Shown in pieces: positions 48,526-57,984 of a stretch of DNA of 64,000 nt. The notes under the pieces are model-generated. The model ran no database searches. It was not told the DNA's origin and saw nothing but the letters and a program-made list of their open reading frames with translations. The stretch's first letter is position 1, and each line of letters begins with the position of its first letter. The translations under genes and the position numbers were made by a program. Source of the DNA: Acinetobacter sp. NIPH 298 (GTDB lineage: Bacteria; Pseudomonadota; Gammaproteobacteria; Pseudomonadales; Moraxellaceae); contig NZ_KB850055.1 of NCBI RefSeq assembly GCF_000369505.1, positions 2,345,692 through 2,409,691 of the forward strand, written 5' to 3'.

Positions 48526-49782
48526 TTATAAACGGCGACGTAATGCGTCAGCAATCGATTCAACCAATTGCTGCGAAATTTCCTGTTTAGAGGCTTTCTC
48601 TAATTCACGTTTTTTCATGTGGTAAGACTGGGCAAAGAATACCGTCATGGCATTTTCATCAGAAGCAAAACCAATATCAGGACGAGAGACGTCATTACAC
48701 GCAATCATATCCAACTTCTTCGCAACCAATTTACCCGCAGCATATTCTTCAACATTTTGTGTTTCAGCGGCAAAGCCGACCATAAATGGGCGTTCTTGCT
48801 GCTGCGCGATGGTCGCCACAATATCTGGATTTTTCACTAAAGCAACCGCAAGTTCATCGCCTGCTTTCTTAATTTTATGTTCTGCCACTTGCGCCACACG
48901 ATAGTCAGCAACCGCAGCGGTGGCGATAAAAATGTCACAACCGTCTGCCAGTTGATTCATGCTGACATCTAACATTTGCATAGCAGAACTGACATTAATT
49001 CGTTGCACGCCATTGGGCGTATCTAAACTCACAGGACCTGCGACCAAGGTGACTTTCGCACCTGCGGCATAGCAAGCGGCTGCGAGCGCAAAGCCCATTT
49101 TACCTGTGCTATGGTTTGAAATATAACGGACAGGATCAATTGCTTCACGGGTTGGACCTGCTGTAATCGTGACGCGCTTACCCGCCAATAAACCAAATTT
49201 CTCTGCGATTGCACGCTGTGCTTTATGAAAGTACGCTGCAACTTGACGGGCTAGATCTTCAGGCTCAGGCATACGGCCCAAACCCACATCACCACACGCC
49301 TGCTCACCTGCGTCAGGCATAATCACATGTACGCCATCTTCAACCAAGGTTTGCAAATTACGCTGTGTTGCTTTTGCAGCCCACATTTGTTGATTCATGG
49401 CTGGTGCAACCCAAACAGGTGCTTTGGTCGCTAAATACAAGGTACTGAGCAGATCATCGGCCAAGCCATTGGCAAACTTAGCAATACTGTCACAGCTTGC
49501 GGGTGCAACTAAAATCAAATCAGCCCAACGCGCCAACTCGATATGTCCCATACCGGCTTCGGCCTCTGGATTTAACAATTCAGTATGAACTGGATTTCCA
49601 GAAAGTGCTTGGAAAGTCAAAGGCGTAATAAAAGCTTGTGCGCCATGTGTCATGACCACGCGGACATCAAAACCAAAGTCTTTTAAACGACGTACTAAAA
49701 TGGCACTTTTATAGGCTGCAATGCCACCCGTGACCGCTAATATAATGTTTTTGTGGGGAATAACACTTAGATCGAAGCTCAC
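48526..49782 (-). CDS. coaBC: Bifunctional phosphopantothenoylcysteine decarboxylase/synthetase
   Basis: CoaBC makes 4'-phosphopantetheine from phosphopantothenate and cysteine in coenzyme A synthesis. The 418-residue protein has the FMN-binding decarboxylase half (LAVTGGIAAYKSAILVRRL, VAPASCDSIAKFANGLADDLLSTLYLA, PAMNQQMW) with its conserved His, and the synthetase half (TAGPTREAIDPVRYISNHSTGKMGFALA, then CNDVSRPDIGF). Both halves look intact. It is divergent from radC with 115 bases between. Confidence 0.96.
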   Translation of the reverse strand: MSFDLSVIPHKNIILAVTGGIAAYKSAILVRRLKDFGFDVRVVMTHGAQAFITPLTFQALSGNPVHTELLNPEAEAGMGHIELARWADLILVAPASCDSIAKFANGLADDLLSTLYLATKAPVWVAPAMNQQMWAAKATQRNLQTLVEDGVHVIMPDAGEQACGDVGLGRMPEPEDLARQVAAYFHKAQRAIAEKFGLLAGKRVTITAGPTREAIDPVRYISNHSTGKMGFALAAACYAAGAKVTLVAGPVSLDTPNGVQRINVSSAMQMLDVSMNQLADGCDIFIATAAVADYRVAQVAEHKIKKAGDELAVALVKNPDIVATIAQQQERPFMVGFAAETQNVEEYAAGKLVAKKLDMIACNDVSRPDIGFASDENAMTVFFAQSYHMKKRELEKASKQEISQQLVESIADALRRRL

Positions 49783-49897
49783 AAACAGGATACCTTACTG
49801 TTGCAGTGGCGCTCACAATAGCATTAAATACGATCAGACCCAAGTGATGGGTTTTTATAAAAGTCATAAACACAATAAAATCAAAGTGAACTGAACA

Positions 49898-50632
49898 ATG
49901 AATAAATCGATTAAACAGTCCATCAAAGCATGGCCAGAACAAGAACGACCAAGAGAACGCTTATTACTTCAAGGGGCACAGAGTCTATCCGATGCAGAAC
50001 TACTGGCAATTTTTCTGCGCTCAGGCTCGAAGCAACATTCTGCAGTCGAATTATCTCGTATTTTGATACAACATTTTGGCGGCTTAAACCCTATTTTTGA
50101 CGCTTCACTTGAAGATTTGTCCCAGTTTAATGGCATCGCCTCAACCAAATATGCACAGCTTATGGCAGTCAAAGAGCTTGGGCGGCGTTATCTGAATAAT
50201 CATTTTCATCAACAAAGACTTTGTTTAGATCACTCAAACCTGGTACTTGATTATTTACGCTATGAACTGCAAGGTGAAAAACAAGAAGTATTTGCTGTGC
50301 TGTGTTTAGATGCTGAATTAAGAAAATTACATTTCAAAAAATTGTTTTTTGGCTCGCAACATTCATGTAGTGTTTCACTGAATCAGACCTTGCGTTATGC
50401 CTTACAACAGCAAGCCTGCCAAATCGTGGTTGCCCATAATCATCCCTATGGCATAGCTCAACCTTCTCAAGAAGATATTTACCTGACACAGCAACTCAAG
50501 CAAGCATGTAAATTACTTGAAATTAACCTCATTGATCACTTTATTATTGCATCAGATGGCTATTTTTCATTTTCTGAACAACAACTACTCAACCCTATTA
50601 AAATCAAACAATCTCGTCTTGACAAAGGCTGA
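49898..50632 (+). CDS. radC: DNA repair protein RadC (JAB/MPN family)
   Basis: RadC-like proteins carry a helix-hairpin-helix-like N-domain and a JAB1/MPN metalloprotease fold; their role in repair is disputed. The 244-residue protein begins with PEQERPRERLLLQGAQSLSDAELLAIFLRSGSKQHSAVELS and has the JAMM motif as HNHPYGIAQPSQED, where the usual Ser after HNHP is Tyr. DHFIIASDGYFSFSE ends the domain. It faces coaBC divergently. Confidence 0.93.
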   Translation: MNKSIKQSIKAWPEQERPRERLLLQGAQSLSDAELLAIFLRSGSKQHSAVELSRILIQHFGGLNPIFDASLEDLSQFNGIASTKYAQLMAVKELGRRYLNNHFHQQRLCLDHSNLVLDYLRYELQGEKQEVFAVLCLDAELRKLHFKKLFFGSQHSCSVSLNQTLRYALQQQACQIVVAHNHPYGIAQPSQEDIYLTQQLKQACKLLEINLIDHFIIASDGYFSFSEQQLLNPIKIKQSRLDKG

Positions 50633-50676
50633 AGCAAGCCTGAACATCGACAGATAAAATTAATGATCCAAATAAC

Positions 50677-51588
50677 ATGATTGTTCGTGACCAGCCGAGT
50701 ATTTTTAAAGTTTTATTCTCATGGCGTGGGACGATTTTACCCAAAATTTTACCTTCCCTCGGATTTGTTATGCTCATCTCTGCCATCATTGGCGGCATTG
50801 AATATATACAATTATTTCGTTTCCCCGAGATTCCTTTAGTTGGCTTCACCTTGATCGGTGTTGTGCTTTCCATTTTCTTAGGCTTTAAGAACAGCGCCTG
50901 TTATGAGCGTTGGTGGGAAGCACGTAAACTATGGGGTGTTCTGATTGCCACAGCGCGACATTTTGATCGCGATTGCCGCGTTTTAACCCAAGCCCGACGT
51001 GAACGAGTCATTCAAAATGTAATTGTATTTGCGAATGTCCTGCGTGACCGCTTACGCCACCAAACTGCAAATCCAACGGAATTGACCGAAACCAGTGGCT
51101 TAAGCCAACAAGCGCTTACACAGCTTTATCAACAACATAATGCACCTCAATACACGCTGAGCCTGATTCAGTGGGAGCTTTTACAAGCACTCAAAGACGG
51201 TGAAATCTCAGATATTATTTACACGCAAATGAACCAGCATGTTGTCGCATTAAGTGAAATGCAAACAGGCTGTGATCGTATTGCCAATACCCCAATTCCT
51301 TTTGCATATTCGGTATTGCTCAACCGTACCGTGTATTTCTTCTGTGTGATGTTGCCTTTTAGCTTAGGTTCTTTACTGGGTCTAGTAACACCCCTTTTGG
51401 TTGGCATTTTGGCTTATACCTTCTTAGGTTTAGATGCATTGAGCAGCGAAATCGAAGAGCCTTTTGGTACGCAAAGTAATGATCTGCCACTCGATGCCAT
51501 GGTTCGAAACATCGAAATTGAGTTGCTCGGTACGCTCGGTCGTCCGACACCTCCGCCGATTCAGGCACATGATCATAATTTATTGTAA
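50677..51588 (+). CDS. Bestrophin-family (UPF0187) membrane protein
   Basis: A 303-residue homologue of bestrophins, which form pentameric ion channels. The N-terminal half (FSWRGTILPKILPSLGFVMLISAIIGG, IPLVGFTLIGVVLSIFLGFKNSACYERWWEARKLWGVLIATAR) is the family signature, with the Arg-Trp-Trp-Glu-Ala-Arg motif. Two further membrane helices near 215-250 precede the C-terminal EPFGTQSNDLPLDAM segment. A monovalent ion channel role is likely. It follows radC by 44 bases. Confidence 0.9.
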   Translation: MIVRDQPSIFKVLFSWRGTILPKILPSLGFVMLISAIIGGIEYIQLFRFPEIPLVGFTLIGVVLSIFLGFKNSACYERWWEARKLWGVLIATARHFDRDCRVLTQARRERVIQNVIVFANVLRDRLRHQTANPTELTETSGLSQQALTQLYQQHNAPQYTLSLIQWELLQALKDGEISDIIYTQMNQHVVALSEMQTGCDRIANTPIPFAYSVLLNRTVYFFCVMLPFSLGSLLGLVTPLLVGILAYTFLGLDALSSEIEEPFGTQSNDLPLDAMVRNIEIELLGTLGRPTPPPIQAHDHNLL

Positions 51589-51653
51589 AACTAAACCGCC
51601 CCGTCGCAAAGTTAGCAAGGGGGCTACTTTCTTTTCCCGATCTCAATCCTGCT

Positions 51654-52703
51654 TTACTGAATAAAATGGGATGAAACCAAGGACTTAAAGCGCTCAGTAA
51701 ATTGTCCATTCCAATAAGGATAATACGGATAAGGTGGATAAATCGCACTCACCTGATCGAGTCTATCCATCTGTTCCTGCGTCAATTGAATATCTTTAGC
51801 TTTTAAATTATCTCGTAGCTGTGTTTCATTTCGAGCACCTATCAGTACGCTGGACACCGTTGGGCGTTGCAATAACCAATTTAATGCAATCTGTGGAATC
51901 GAATGGCCTGTTTCATCTGCGATTTCCCGCAATATATCAATCACACTATAGAGCAGCGCTTCATTCACTGGGGGAGCAAACTGCGCCGTCTCATGTAAAC
52001 GGCTGCCCGCGGGAATCGGATGCTCCCGATCAAATTTACCCGTTAGACGGCCCCAACCTAAAGGACTCCAAACCACAGCTCCAATGTGTTGGTCATCATT
52101 TAAAGGCATCAGCTCCCACTCATAATCACGCCCAATCAATGAATAATAGACCTGATTCACCACAAATTTTTCATAACCATATTGTTCAGCAATCGCTTGA
52201 GCTTTCATGAGTTGCCAACCAGAGAAATTTGACACCCCGATATAACGCACCTTACCACTCCGCACCAGTTCATCGAGGGTTTTCATCAATTGGTGCAAGG
52301 AGGTAAAGCTATCAAACTGATGCAATTGCAACACATCAATATAATCTGTTCCTAATCGCGTCAATGATTGTTCCACGGCATGCTGTAAATAATTTCGGCT
52401 AAAACCTGCATCATTGAGTTGATCGGTACTTCGGATTCCCACCTTGGTTGAAATAATATTATGCTGTCGCTCTGAGGTGAGTGCCCGACCCAACATTCGC
52501 TCAGACTCACCATCAGAGTAAACATCCGCGGTATCAAAGTAGTTAATACCAGCATCTAGACAAAGTTGGATCATGCTATTGGCTTCTGCCTGATCGGCTT
52601 GTCCCCACGCTGAAAAAATCTGACCTTTCCCGCCTAATGTTCCTGCACCAAATCCAAGTTGGGATACCTTTAAACCCGAATTTCCTAAGAAATGATATTT
52701 CAT
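51654..52703 (-). CDS. Aldo/keto reductase
   Basis: A 349-residue NADPH-dependent reductase. Catalytic residues are visible in order: Asp and Tyr in FDTADVYSDGESE, Lys in ISTKVG, His in LQLHQFD. GVSNFSGWQLMKA, QVYYSLIGRDYEWELMP, WSPLGWGRLTGK and VLIGARNETQLRDNL are family segments. The substrate is unknown. It faces a LysR regulator divergently with 106 bases between, which may control it. Confidence 0.9.
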   Translation of the reverse strand: MKYHFLGNSGLKVSQLGFGAGTLGGKGQIFSAWGQADQAEANSMIQLCLDAGINYFDTADVYSDGESERMLGRALTSERQHNIISTKVGIRSTDQLNDAGFSRNYLQHAVEQSLTRLGTDYIDVLQLHQFDSFTSLHQLMKTLDELVRSGKVRYIGVSNFSGWQLMKAQAIAEQYGYEKFVVNQVYYSLIGRDYEWELMPLNDDQHIGAVVWSPLGWGRLTGKFDREHPIPAGSRLHETAQFAPPVNEALLYSVIDILREIADETGHSIPQIALNWLLQRPTVSSVLIGARNETQLRDNLKAKDIQLTQEQMDRLDQVSAIYPPYPYYPYWNGQFTERFKSLVSSHFIQ

Positions 52704-52809
52704 CCTACGCCTCTCTCATCAAGTTTTATTCGCTTGAGATCACAATAGCGCTATGAGATTTTTTAAAAAACCACGATAATCAAGAAATACTTTTCTGGTT
52801 TTATTGATA

Positions 52810-53721
52810 ATGAATACAGAAGATTTCCAATTTTTTATTCGAGTTGCTGATTTAGGTTCAATCAGCAGAGCCGCTCAAGAAGCCAATATTTCTGTTTCTG
52901 TAGCCAGTCAGCGAATTCAACGATTAGAACAAAATCTACAACTTCGTTTGTTGCATCGCACCACTCGTAAAATCAGTCTGACCGAAGAAGGGAAAACCTT
53001 GCTTGAACATGGTCGAATCTGGCTTCATGAATTTTCAAGCCTACAGCAATCACTAAAAGTTCAAGACAAATGCCTCTCTGGCACGCTGAGAATCACCACC
53101 TCTGCCACGTTTGGCACAAAAATTCTAATGCCAGTGATCGCTGAATTTTCATTATTACATCCAGAACTTAAAATTCACTTAGATTTAAATGACCAAAACA
53201 TTGATCTGATTCAATATGGGATGGATTTAGCAATACGCATCGGAAAATTAAAAAGTTCAACATTGATTGCCAAAGCACTGACATCAAATCCACGTTTACT
53301 TTGCGCTTCGCCCGCATATTTAGAAAAATATGGTCGGCCACAGACGTTGTCAGATCTCAAATTACATCGTTGTATTTTGCAACAACATGAACATGGTTTA
53401 ACTGATCATTGGAATTTCATAACAAAAATGGGAGAGCTGCAACACATCCAAGTGGCTGGTTATTTCACAACGAATTCAGGTGAAGGCGTTCGGCAAGCCT
53501 GTTTATCAGGTTTAGGCATATCCAATCATTCGCTTTGGCATGTCAGTGATGACTTAAAAGCAGAAAAACTTGTTCAAGTTCTCGCTCAGTACCCAGTTGA
53601 ACCCACTTCGATTTATGCTGTTTTTCCGAATAGAAATTTAATCCCACCCAAAGTTCAATTATTTTTAGAATATTTACTGGACTATTTTCAAAACAGATAC
53701 CCTTCGCACAATCTGCTTTAA
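52810..53721 (+). CDS. LysR-family transcriptional regulator
   Basis: A 303-residue LysR regulator. The N-terminal helix-turn-helix domain includes DFQFFIRVADLGSISRAAQEANISVSVASQRIQRLEQNLQLRLLHRTTRKISLTEEG. The effector domain follows (GTLRITTSATFGTKILMPVIAEFSLLHPEL, YGMDLAIRIGKL). The start at 52810 is preferred; a TTG two codons earlier is in frame. Divergent from the aldo/keto reductase, its likely target. Confidence 0.9.
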   Translation: MNTEDFQFFIRVADLGSISRAAQEANISVSVASQRIQRLEQNLQLRLLHRTTRKISLTEEGKTLLEHGRIWLHEFSSLQQSLKVQDKCLSGTLRITTSATFGTKILMPVIAEFSLLHPELKIHLDLNDQNIDLIQYGMDLAIRIGKLKSSTLIAKALTSNPRLLCASPAYLEKYGRPQTLSDLKLHRCILQQHEHGLTDHWNFITKMGELQHIQVAGYFTTNSGEGVRQACLSGLGISNHSLWHVSDDLKAEKLVQVLAQYPVEPTSIYAVFPNRNLIPPKVQLFLEYLLDYFQNRYPSHNLL

Positions 53722-53726
53722 AAAAC

Positions 53727-54578
53727 TTACCTAAAACTTTCCCAAATGCCTCTCTGCCCTTCATTTACTTTCGGCGTTTGTCCAAGCTTGACCCAAGGCA
53801 TATTGTCACCATGAAAATCACTGCCAATGGAAACCGCCAAATCAAACTGCTGAATCATTCGATCCACCATTTGCCGTGTTGAAGCAGGCTCTATACTCGG
53901 TGGCAGTTCGACTGCATCACCGCCACTCTGAGCAAATAACTCAATCAAATAGCGAATATTGGTAGCGGATAGATCATAACGTGTCGGATGTGCCAAAACG
54001 GCAAAACCTTGACTGGCATGAATCACCTCAATGGTTTCTTTTAAACCCACCCCATCAAATTTCACAAAAGCCTTCTTGCCTTCTTTTAGAAAACGATCAA
54101 ATGCTTGCTGTGGGCGACTCACGATATTCTTTTCGACCAGTGTATTTGCAATATGGGTTCGAGTCACTCGATCCGCATGACCATCCACTTTGGCGACCAC
54201 ATCTGGGTAAATATCAAAACCGATACATTTCTCTAATAAACAACAGATCACCTTTGCTCGCTCAGCGCGTATTTTTTTCTGCTTCTCAAGCATGATCTTT
54301 ATCGGTGTTTCGTCTTGCATATTCAATGCAACAATATGTACACCATAACTCTTTTTGGTATTTTCTCTCGCCCATTGACTAGAAACTTCAACACCCGAAA
54401 TAATTTGAATATCATGGTCTTGAGCATACATTCGGGCCTGTGCCAAGCCATCCATGCTGTCATGATCGGTTAAAGCCAAAGTATGAATTTTTACATCCAC
54501 AGCAGCCTGCACCAATTGCTCTGGAGACAAAGTACCATCTGAGATAAGGCTATGGGTATGTAAATCGACACCGAACAT
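53727..54578 (-). CDS. rnm: PHP-domain 5'-3' exoribonuclease Rnm (RNase AM/YciV)
   Basis: Rnm trims the 5' ends of rRNA precursors and degrades RNA 5' to 3'. The 283-residue protein has the PHP metal motifs: DLHTHSLISDG, LTDHDSMDG, GVEVSSQW, TRTHIANTLV, LAHPTRYD and GSDFHGDN. It is next to yciB-yciI, as in enterobacteria, where the yci genes cluster. Divergent from yciB with 45 bases between. Confidence 0.9.
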   Translation of the reverse strand: MFGVDLHTHSLISDGTLSPEQLVQAAVDVKIHTLALTDHDSMDGLAQARMYAQDHDIQIISGVEVSSQWARENTKKSYGVHIVALNMQDETPIKIMLEKQKKIRAERAKVICCLLEKCIGFDIYPDVVAKVDGHADRVTRTHIANTLVEKNIVSRPQQAFDRFLKEGKKAFVKFDGVGLKETIEVIHASQGFAVLAHPTRYDLSATNIRYLIELFAQSGGDAVELPPSIEPASTRQMVDRMIQQFDLAVSIGSDFHGDNMPWVKLGQTPKVNEGQRGIWESFR

Positions 54579-54623
54579 GGATTGTATTATGCTATCTGAC
54601 CTATTTCATTGCCGTACTGTAAC

Positions 54624-55235
54624 ATGAAAGCGTTGCTCGACTATCTTCCGATTATTATCTTCTTTTATTTTTATAAAACTACCGACCCGAAAGATAATCA
54701 TCACCCATTATTAGAGTTAGTGGGTAGTGCAGGAAATACGGATCAAAATCATATTCTTGTTGCAACCTGCGCCTTACTCATTTCCACACTGGTGGTTTAC
54801 GGCTGTTTGTTCATTTTCCAAAAATTTAAACTGGAAAAGATGCAATGGTTTATCGTGGTCATGTCGGTTATTTTTGGTGGGATCACCTTAGTTTTCAGCG
54901 ACGTCACCTATATCAAAATGAAAGCGGTCATTATCAATGTCGGTATCGGCATTGGCTTTTTGGTTACGCCATTATTTAATAAAGAACGAATGCCAATTAT
55001 TCAAAAAATGCTCGGTTCAGTATTAGAGTTAAACAAAAAGGAATGGATACGATTGAATTGGGCATGGTGTGGTCAGTTCTTTTTATTAGCTGGCTTGCAT
55101 TTCTTCTTTGGTTTTATGTTTTTAGAAGGAAAATATTGGGGTGAATTCACTGCTTTTGGCGATATTATCGTGTCGCTCAGTTACCTTGCTGTGATACTAT
55201 TTTGCTTAAGAAAACGTTTTAAAACCACTGACTAG
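54624..55235 (+). CDS. yciB: Inner membrane septation protein YciB (IspZ)
   Basis: YciB is an intracellular septation and envelope protein with five membrane helices. The 203-residue protein has LLDYLPIIIFFYFYK at the N-terminus, VYGCLFIFQKFKLEKMQWFIVVMSVIFGGITLVFSDVTYIKMKAVIIN, a family core, and LNWAWCGQFFLLAGLHFFFGF. A 22-residue extension (TTDPKDNHHPLLELVGSAGNTD) follows the first helix. The ATG at 54624 is preferred over an in-frame TTG five codons upstream. Confidence 0.88.
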   Translation: MKALLDYLPIIIFFYFYKTTDPKDNHHPLLELVGSAGNTDQNHILVATCALLISTLVVYGCLFIFQKFKLEKMQWFIVVMSVIFGGITLVFSDVTYIKMKAVIINVGIGIGFLVTPLFNKERMPIIQKMLGSVLELNKKEWIRLNWAWCGQFFLLAGLHFFFGFMFLEGKYWGEFTAFGDIIVSLSYLAVILFCLRKRFKTTD

Positions 55236-55259
55236 ATTTTGAATCATTGAGCAACTGCT

Positions 55260-55562
55260 ATGCCCTATTTTGTACTGACTTGTACTGATCGTGAAGGTAC
55301 TTTGGAGAAACGTCTAGCGACTCGTCCGCAACATGTAGCTCGACTACAAAAACTGGATGATGAAGGACGTTTAATTACCGCTGGCGCACATCCCAAAGAT
55401 CCTGATGACTTACAAGCTGGCTTCATTGGCAGCACCATTATTGTGGAATTTGATAGTCGTGAAGCACTTGATGCGTGGATTGAAGAAGAACCTTTTTTAA
55501 AAGAAGGGATTTACGCCACGATTGATGTAAAACCTTTTAATAAAGCGTTTCCAAAAGGGTAA
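55260..55562 (+). CDS. yciI: YciI family protein
   Basis: A 100-residue ferredoxin-like-fold protein. The N-terminus YFVLTCTDREGTLEKRLATRPQHVARL is the YciI signature, with the conserved His near residue 25 and Asp. GRLITAGAHPKDPDD and EPFLKEGIYATIDVKPFNKAF complete the domain. It has been suggested as a stand-alone enzyme domain, but no activity is established. It follows yciB by 24 bases and ends 3 bases before the next gene. Confidence 0.9.
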   Translation: MPYFVLTCTDREGTLEKRLATRPQHVARLQKLDDEGRLITAGAHPKDPDDLQAGFIGSTIIVEFDSREALDAWIEEEPFLKEGIYATIDVKPFNKAFPKG

Positions 55563-55565
55563 ACC

Positions 55566-55967
55566 ATGCGTATTGCATTCCAAAGCTTATTTGCTCTATG
55601 TTTACTCACTTCTAGTGTTTGGGCTGTTGAATCATCAACGGTTCAAACCACCACAAGCGCAGTAACCAAACCATTAACAGCAGAACAAATTGCCAAAGCC
55701 AAACAGCAGCAAGAAGCAAAAAATAAGGCACTCATTCAAGATCAAGCCAGCCGTTTAAAGCAACTTGAAAATGCCAATCTTGAAGCACTGACTCAAAACC
55801 AAGAATTACAGTTAAAAAATGACAGTTTAATTGTACAAGTCCAAGTATTACAAAGTGAACGTAGTGCACAAATGTTCCTCTACGGTGCGATGACCATTGC
55901 GGTCGGTGTCATTCTTGGCTTTTTTATCGCAAGTTATGTTTATACTAAACGCCGTCGCCAGTGGTAA
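55566..55967 (+). CDS. Small exported coiled-coil protein with C-terminal membrane helix
   Basis: A 133-residue protein: a signal peptide (MRIAFQSLFALCLLTSSVWAV), a Lys/Gln/Ala-rich coiled coil over about residues 40-95 (AKQQQEAKNKALIQDQASRLKQLENANLEALTQNQ...), then a membrane helix (FLYGAMTIAVGVILGFFIASYVY) ending in KRRRQW. This recalls small SH3/coiled-coil membrane proteins of the envelope, but no SH3 domain is present. Function unknown. It lies between yciI and mnmC, 3 and 18 bases away, so it is probably part of that unit. Confidence 0.75.
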   Translation: MRIAFQSLFALCLLTSSVWAVESSTVQTTTSAVTKPLTAEQIAKAKQQQEAKNKALIQDQASRLKQLENANLEALTQNQELQLKNDSLIVQVQVLQSERSAQMFLYGAMTIAVGVILGFFIASYVYTKRRRQW

Positions 55968-55985
55968 ACCGCAACACATTTATTT

Positions 55986-57893
55986 ATGTCTGAGTCATCA
56001 AAACTACAAACAGCTGCATTGGACTGGGAACTCATCGATGGTATTGAAGTTCCCATTTCTAAACAATTCGGCGATGTCTACTTTTCCAAAGACAATGGCT
56101 TATTAGAAACACGCCACGTCTTTTTAAATGGCAATGATCTCACTGAGCGTCTTTCCCAACTCAACGATTATCAATATTTTTGTGTGGGCGAAACAGGCTT
56201 TGGTACAGGTTTAAACATTTTAGCGTTATGGCAACTTTGGCGACAAATTCGTCCCGATAATCACAGCCATTTACACGCCATCAGCGTAGAAAAATTTCCA
56301 CTCAGCAAAGCGGATCTCATCCGTGCCCTCAATGTTTGGACAGAACTACAACCGCTAGCCGAAAAGCTGATTGCACAATACCCATTACCGATCGCTGGCT
56401 GTCACCGCCTTGATTTTCCTGAAGAACGCTTTAGTCTTGATTTGTGGTTAGGCGATGCACAAGATATTTTTCCAAGTATTCCTAAAACCCAAGCGGTAAA
56501 TGCTTGGGTTTTGGATGGCTTTGCCCCTTCTTGTAATCCAGATATGTGGCAAGAAAATGTACTCAATCATATTGTTCGTTTATCTGACTTGGGTACAACC
56601 TTTGCATCATTTAGCGTTGCAGGTGTACTGAAACGTGGACTCAAACAGCATGGCATACACATTAGTCGCCCACGTGGTTTTGGTCATAAACGAGAAATGC
56701 TTAAAGCCATTTGGCTTGAGGTTGTTTCACAAACTGAAATAGCATCGCGAAATACCGAAGAAAATGTGCTGACACAACAACAGCCTGAATCCAAAACAAC
56801 AACGCAGCAAAATATCGCCATCATTGGCGCAGGAATCGCGGGTTTAAGTAGTGCATGGGCATTTGCTCAACGCGGGCATCAAGTCACGATCTACGAGCAA
56901 AATGAGCCACTCTCGGGGGCATCAGGCAACCCTCTCGCCTTACTCAACCCCAAGCTATGTCCAATTGAACAAGCACATGATCACTTGATGACTTTGAGTT
57001 GGCAACATGCTTTGAATTTTTATCCACGTTTCAAAGCGTTTAGACCGATTCAGGTTCAACAAATTGCTTTAAAAAATCCTGATGAACTTTTAGGATTGGT
57101 TGAACAATACCCTGATCATGTTTTATCTGCTCACTCTTCGCTAGAGGCTCTCCCTGAAACTGAGTTTTCCAGTTTAAAATTACGACAAGCAGGCGCAGTT
57201 TCCCCGCATCAACTCCGTGATGAGATTTTGCAACATCCCAATATCACGATCCTAAAAGCCAAGATCTCAGATTTAAAGCAAGTAGAAAAGCAAACTGAGC
57301 TATGGCAAGATCAAGAACGACTTGCATCGGCTGATCATGTGATTGTGTGTTGTGCCAAACAAAGTGCGGAACTGTTTGAAAACTATCCAATACTTAAGCC
57401 GATTCGAGGACAAGTCAGTTGGGTAAATAACAGCAATCAACCGCTTCCGCTTGATCAAGCTTATAGCTATGGCGGTTATTGTATGCAGTTTGATGCAACT
57501 CAACTGATCTTAGGCGCATCCTTTTTTCCAAATCGAGACGATACCGAAGTATTACCAGAAGACCATGTGCATAACCATGAACTTATCCACAGTGTCTTTC
57601 CCGAATACGCGCAACAGCTCCCATCGACAGACTCATGGCAAGGCCGAGCATCTGTGCGCGCACAAAGCTTAGATTACTTTCCTTTAGTCGGCAAAATGCA
57701 AAATACAAATGAGTGCTATACCTTTGCAGGTTTAGGTTCTAAAGGTTTCTTGTTTGCGCCGCTGTGCAGTGAAGTATTAGCTGCATTGGTTTTAGGTGAG
57801 CTTTGTCCAATTCCACAAAGCTTATTAGATAAACTCAATCCTCAACGTTTCCAAAAGAAAGTTAAAGTAAAAAAACCTTATTATTCTGGCTAA
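55986..57893 (+). CDS. mnmC: Bifunctional tRNA mnm5s2U biosynthesis enzyme MnmC
   Basis: MnmC completes 5-methylaminomethyl-2-thiouridine at position 34 of some tRNAs: the FAD domain removes the carboxymethyl group and the methyltransferase domain adds methyl from S-adenosylmethionine. The 635-residue protein has the methyltransferase half (FCVGETGFGTGLNILALWQLWRQ, VLDGFAPSCNPDMWQ) and the FAD half from about residue 275 (IAIIGAGIAGLSSAWAFAQRG, YEQNEPLSGASGNPLALLNPKL, AGLGSKGFLFAPLCSEVLAALVLG). Both halves look intact. A strong terminator follows. Confidence 0.95.
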   Translation: MSESSKLQTAALDWELIDGIEVPISKQFGDVYFSKDNGLLETRHVFLNGNDLTERLSQLNDYQYFCVGETGFGTGLNILALWQLWRQIRPDNHSHLHAISVEKFPLSKADLIRALNVWTELQPLAEKLIAQYPLPIAGCHRLDFPEERFSLDLWLGDAQDIFPSIPKTQAVNAWVLDGFAPSCNPDMWQENVLNHIVRLSDLGTTFASFSVAGVLKRGLKQHGIHISRPRGFGHKREMLKAIWLEVVSQTEIASRNTEENVLTQQQPESKTTTQQNIAIIGAGIAGLSSAWAFAQRGHQVTIYEQNEPLSGASGNPLALLNPKLCPIEQAHDHLMTLSWQHALNFYPRFKAFRPIQVQQIALKNPDELLGLVEQYPDHVLSAHSSLEALPETEFSSLKLRQAGAVSPHQLRDEILQHPNITILKAKISDLKQVEKQTELWQDQERLASADHVIVCCAKQSAELFENYPILKPIRGQVSWVNNSNQPLPLDQAYSYGGYCMQFDATQLILGASFFPNRDDTEVLPEDHVHNHELIHSVFPEYAQQLPSTDSWQGRASVRAQSLDYFPLVGKMQNTNECYTFAGLGSKGFLFAPLCSEVLAALVLGELCPIPQSLLDKLNPQRFQKKVKVKKPYYSG

Positions 57894-57939
57894 ACTATCG
57901 TTTTAAGAAAAATTATTTTAATCAGATTCTTATTTTTTT

Positions 57940-57975
57940 AAATTTGCCAAAATACCGAAGTATTTTGGCAAATTT
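57940..57975. terminator. Bidirectional terminator
   Basis: A perfect 16-bp stem (57940-57955 with 57960-57975) around CGAA, between convergent mnmC and the rhodanese gene. T-rich on both exits. Confidence 0.85.
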
Positions 57976-57984
57976 TCTTAGCGA

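Noticed and set aside
53543..53764. Minus-strand frame between the LysR gene and rnm
   Set aside because: It lies antisense to the end of the LysR gene and overlaps rnm, with no independent signal.
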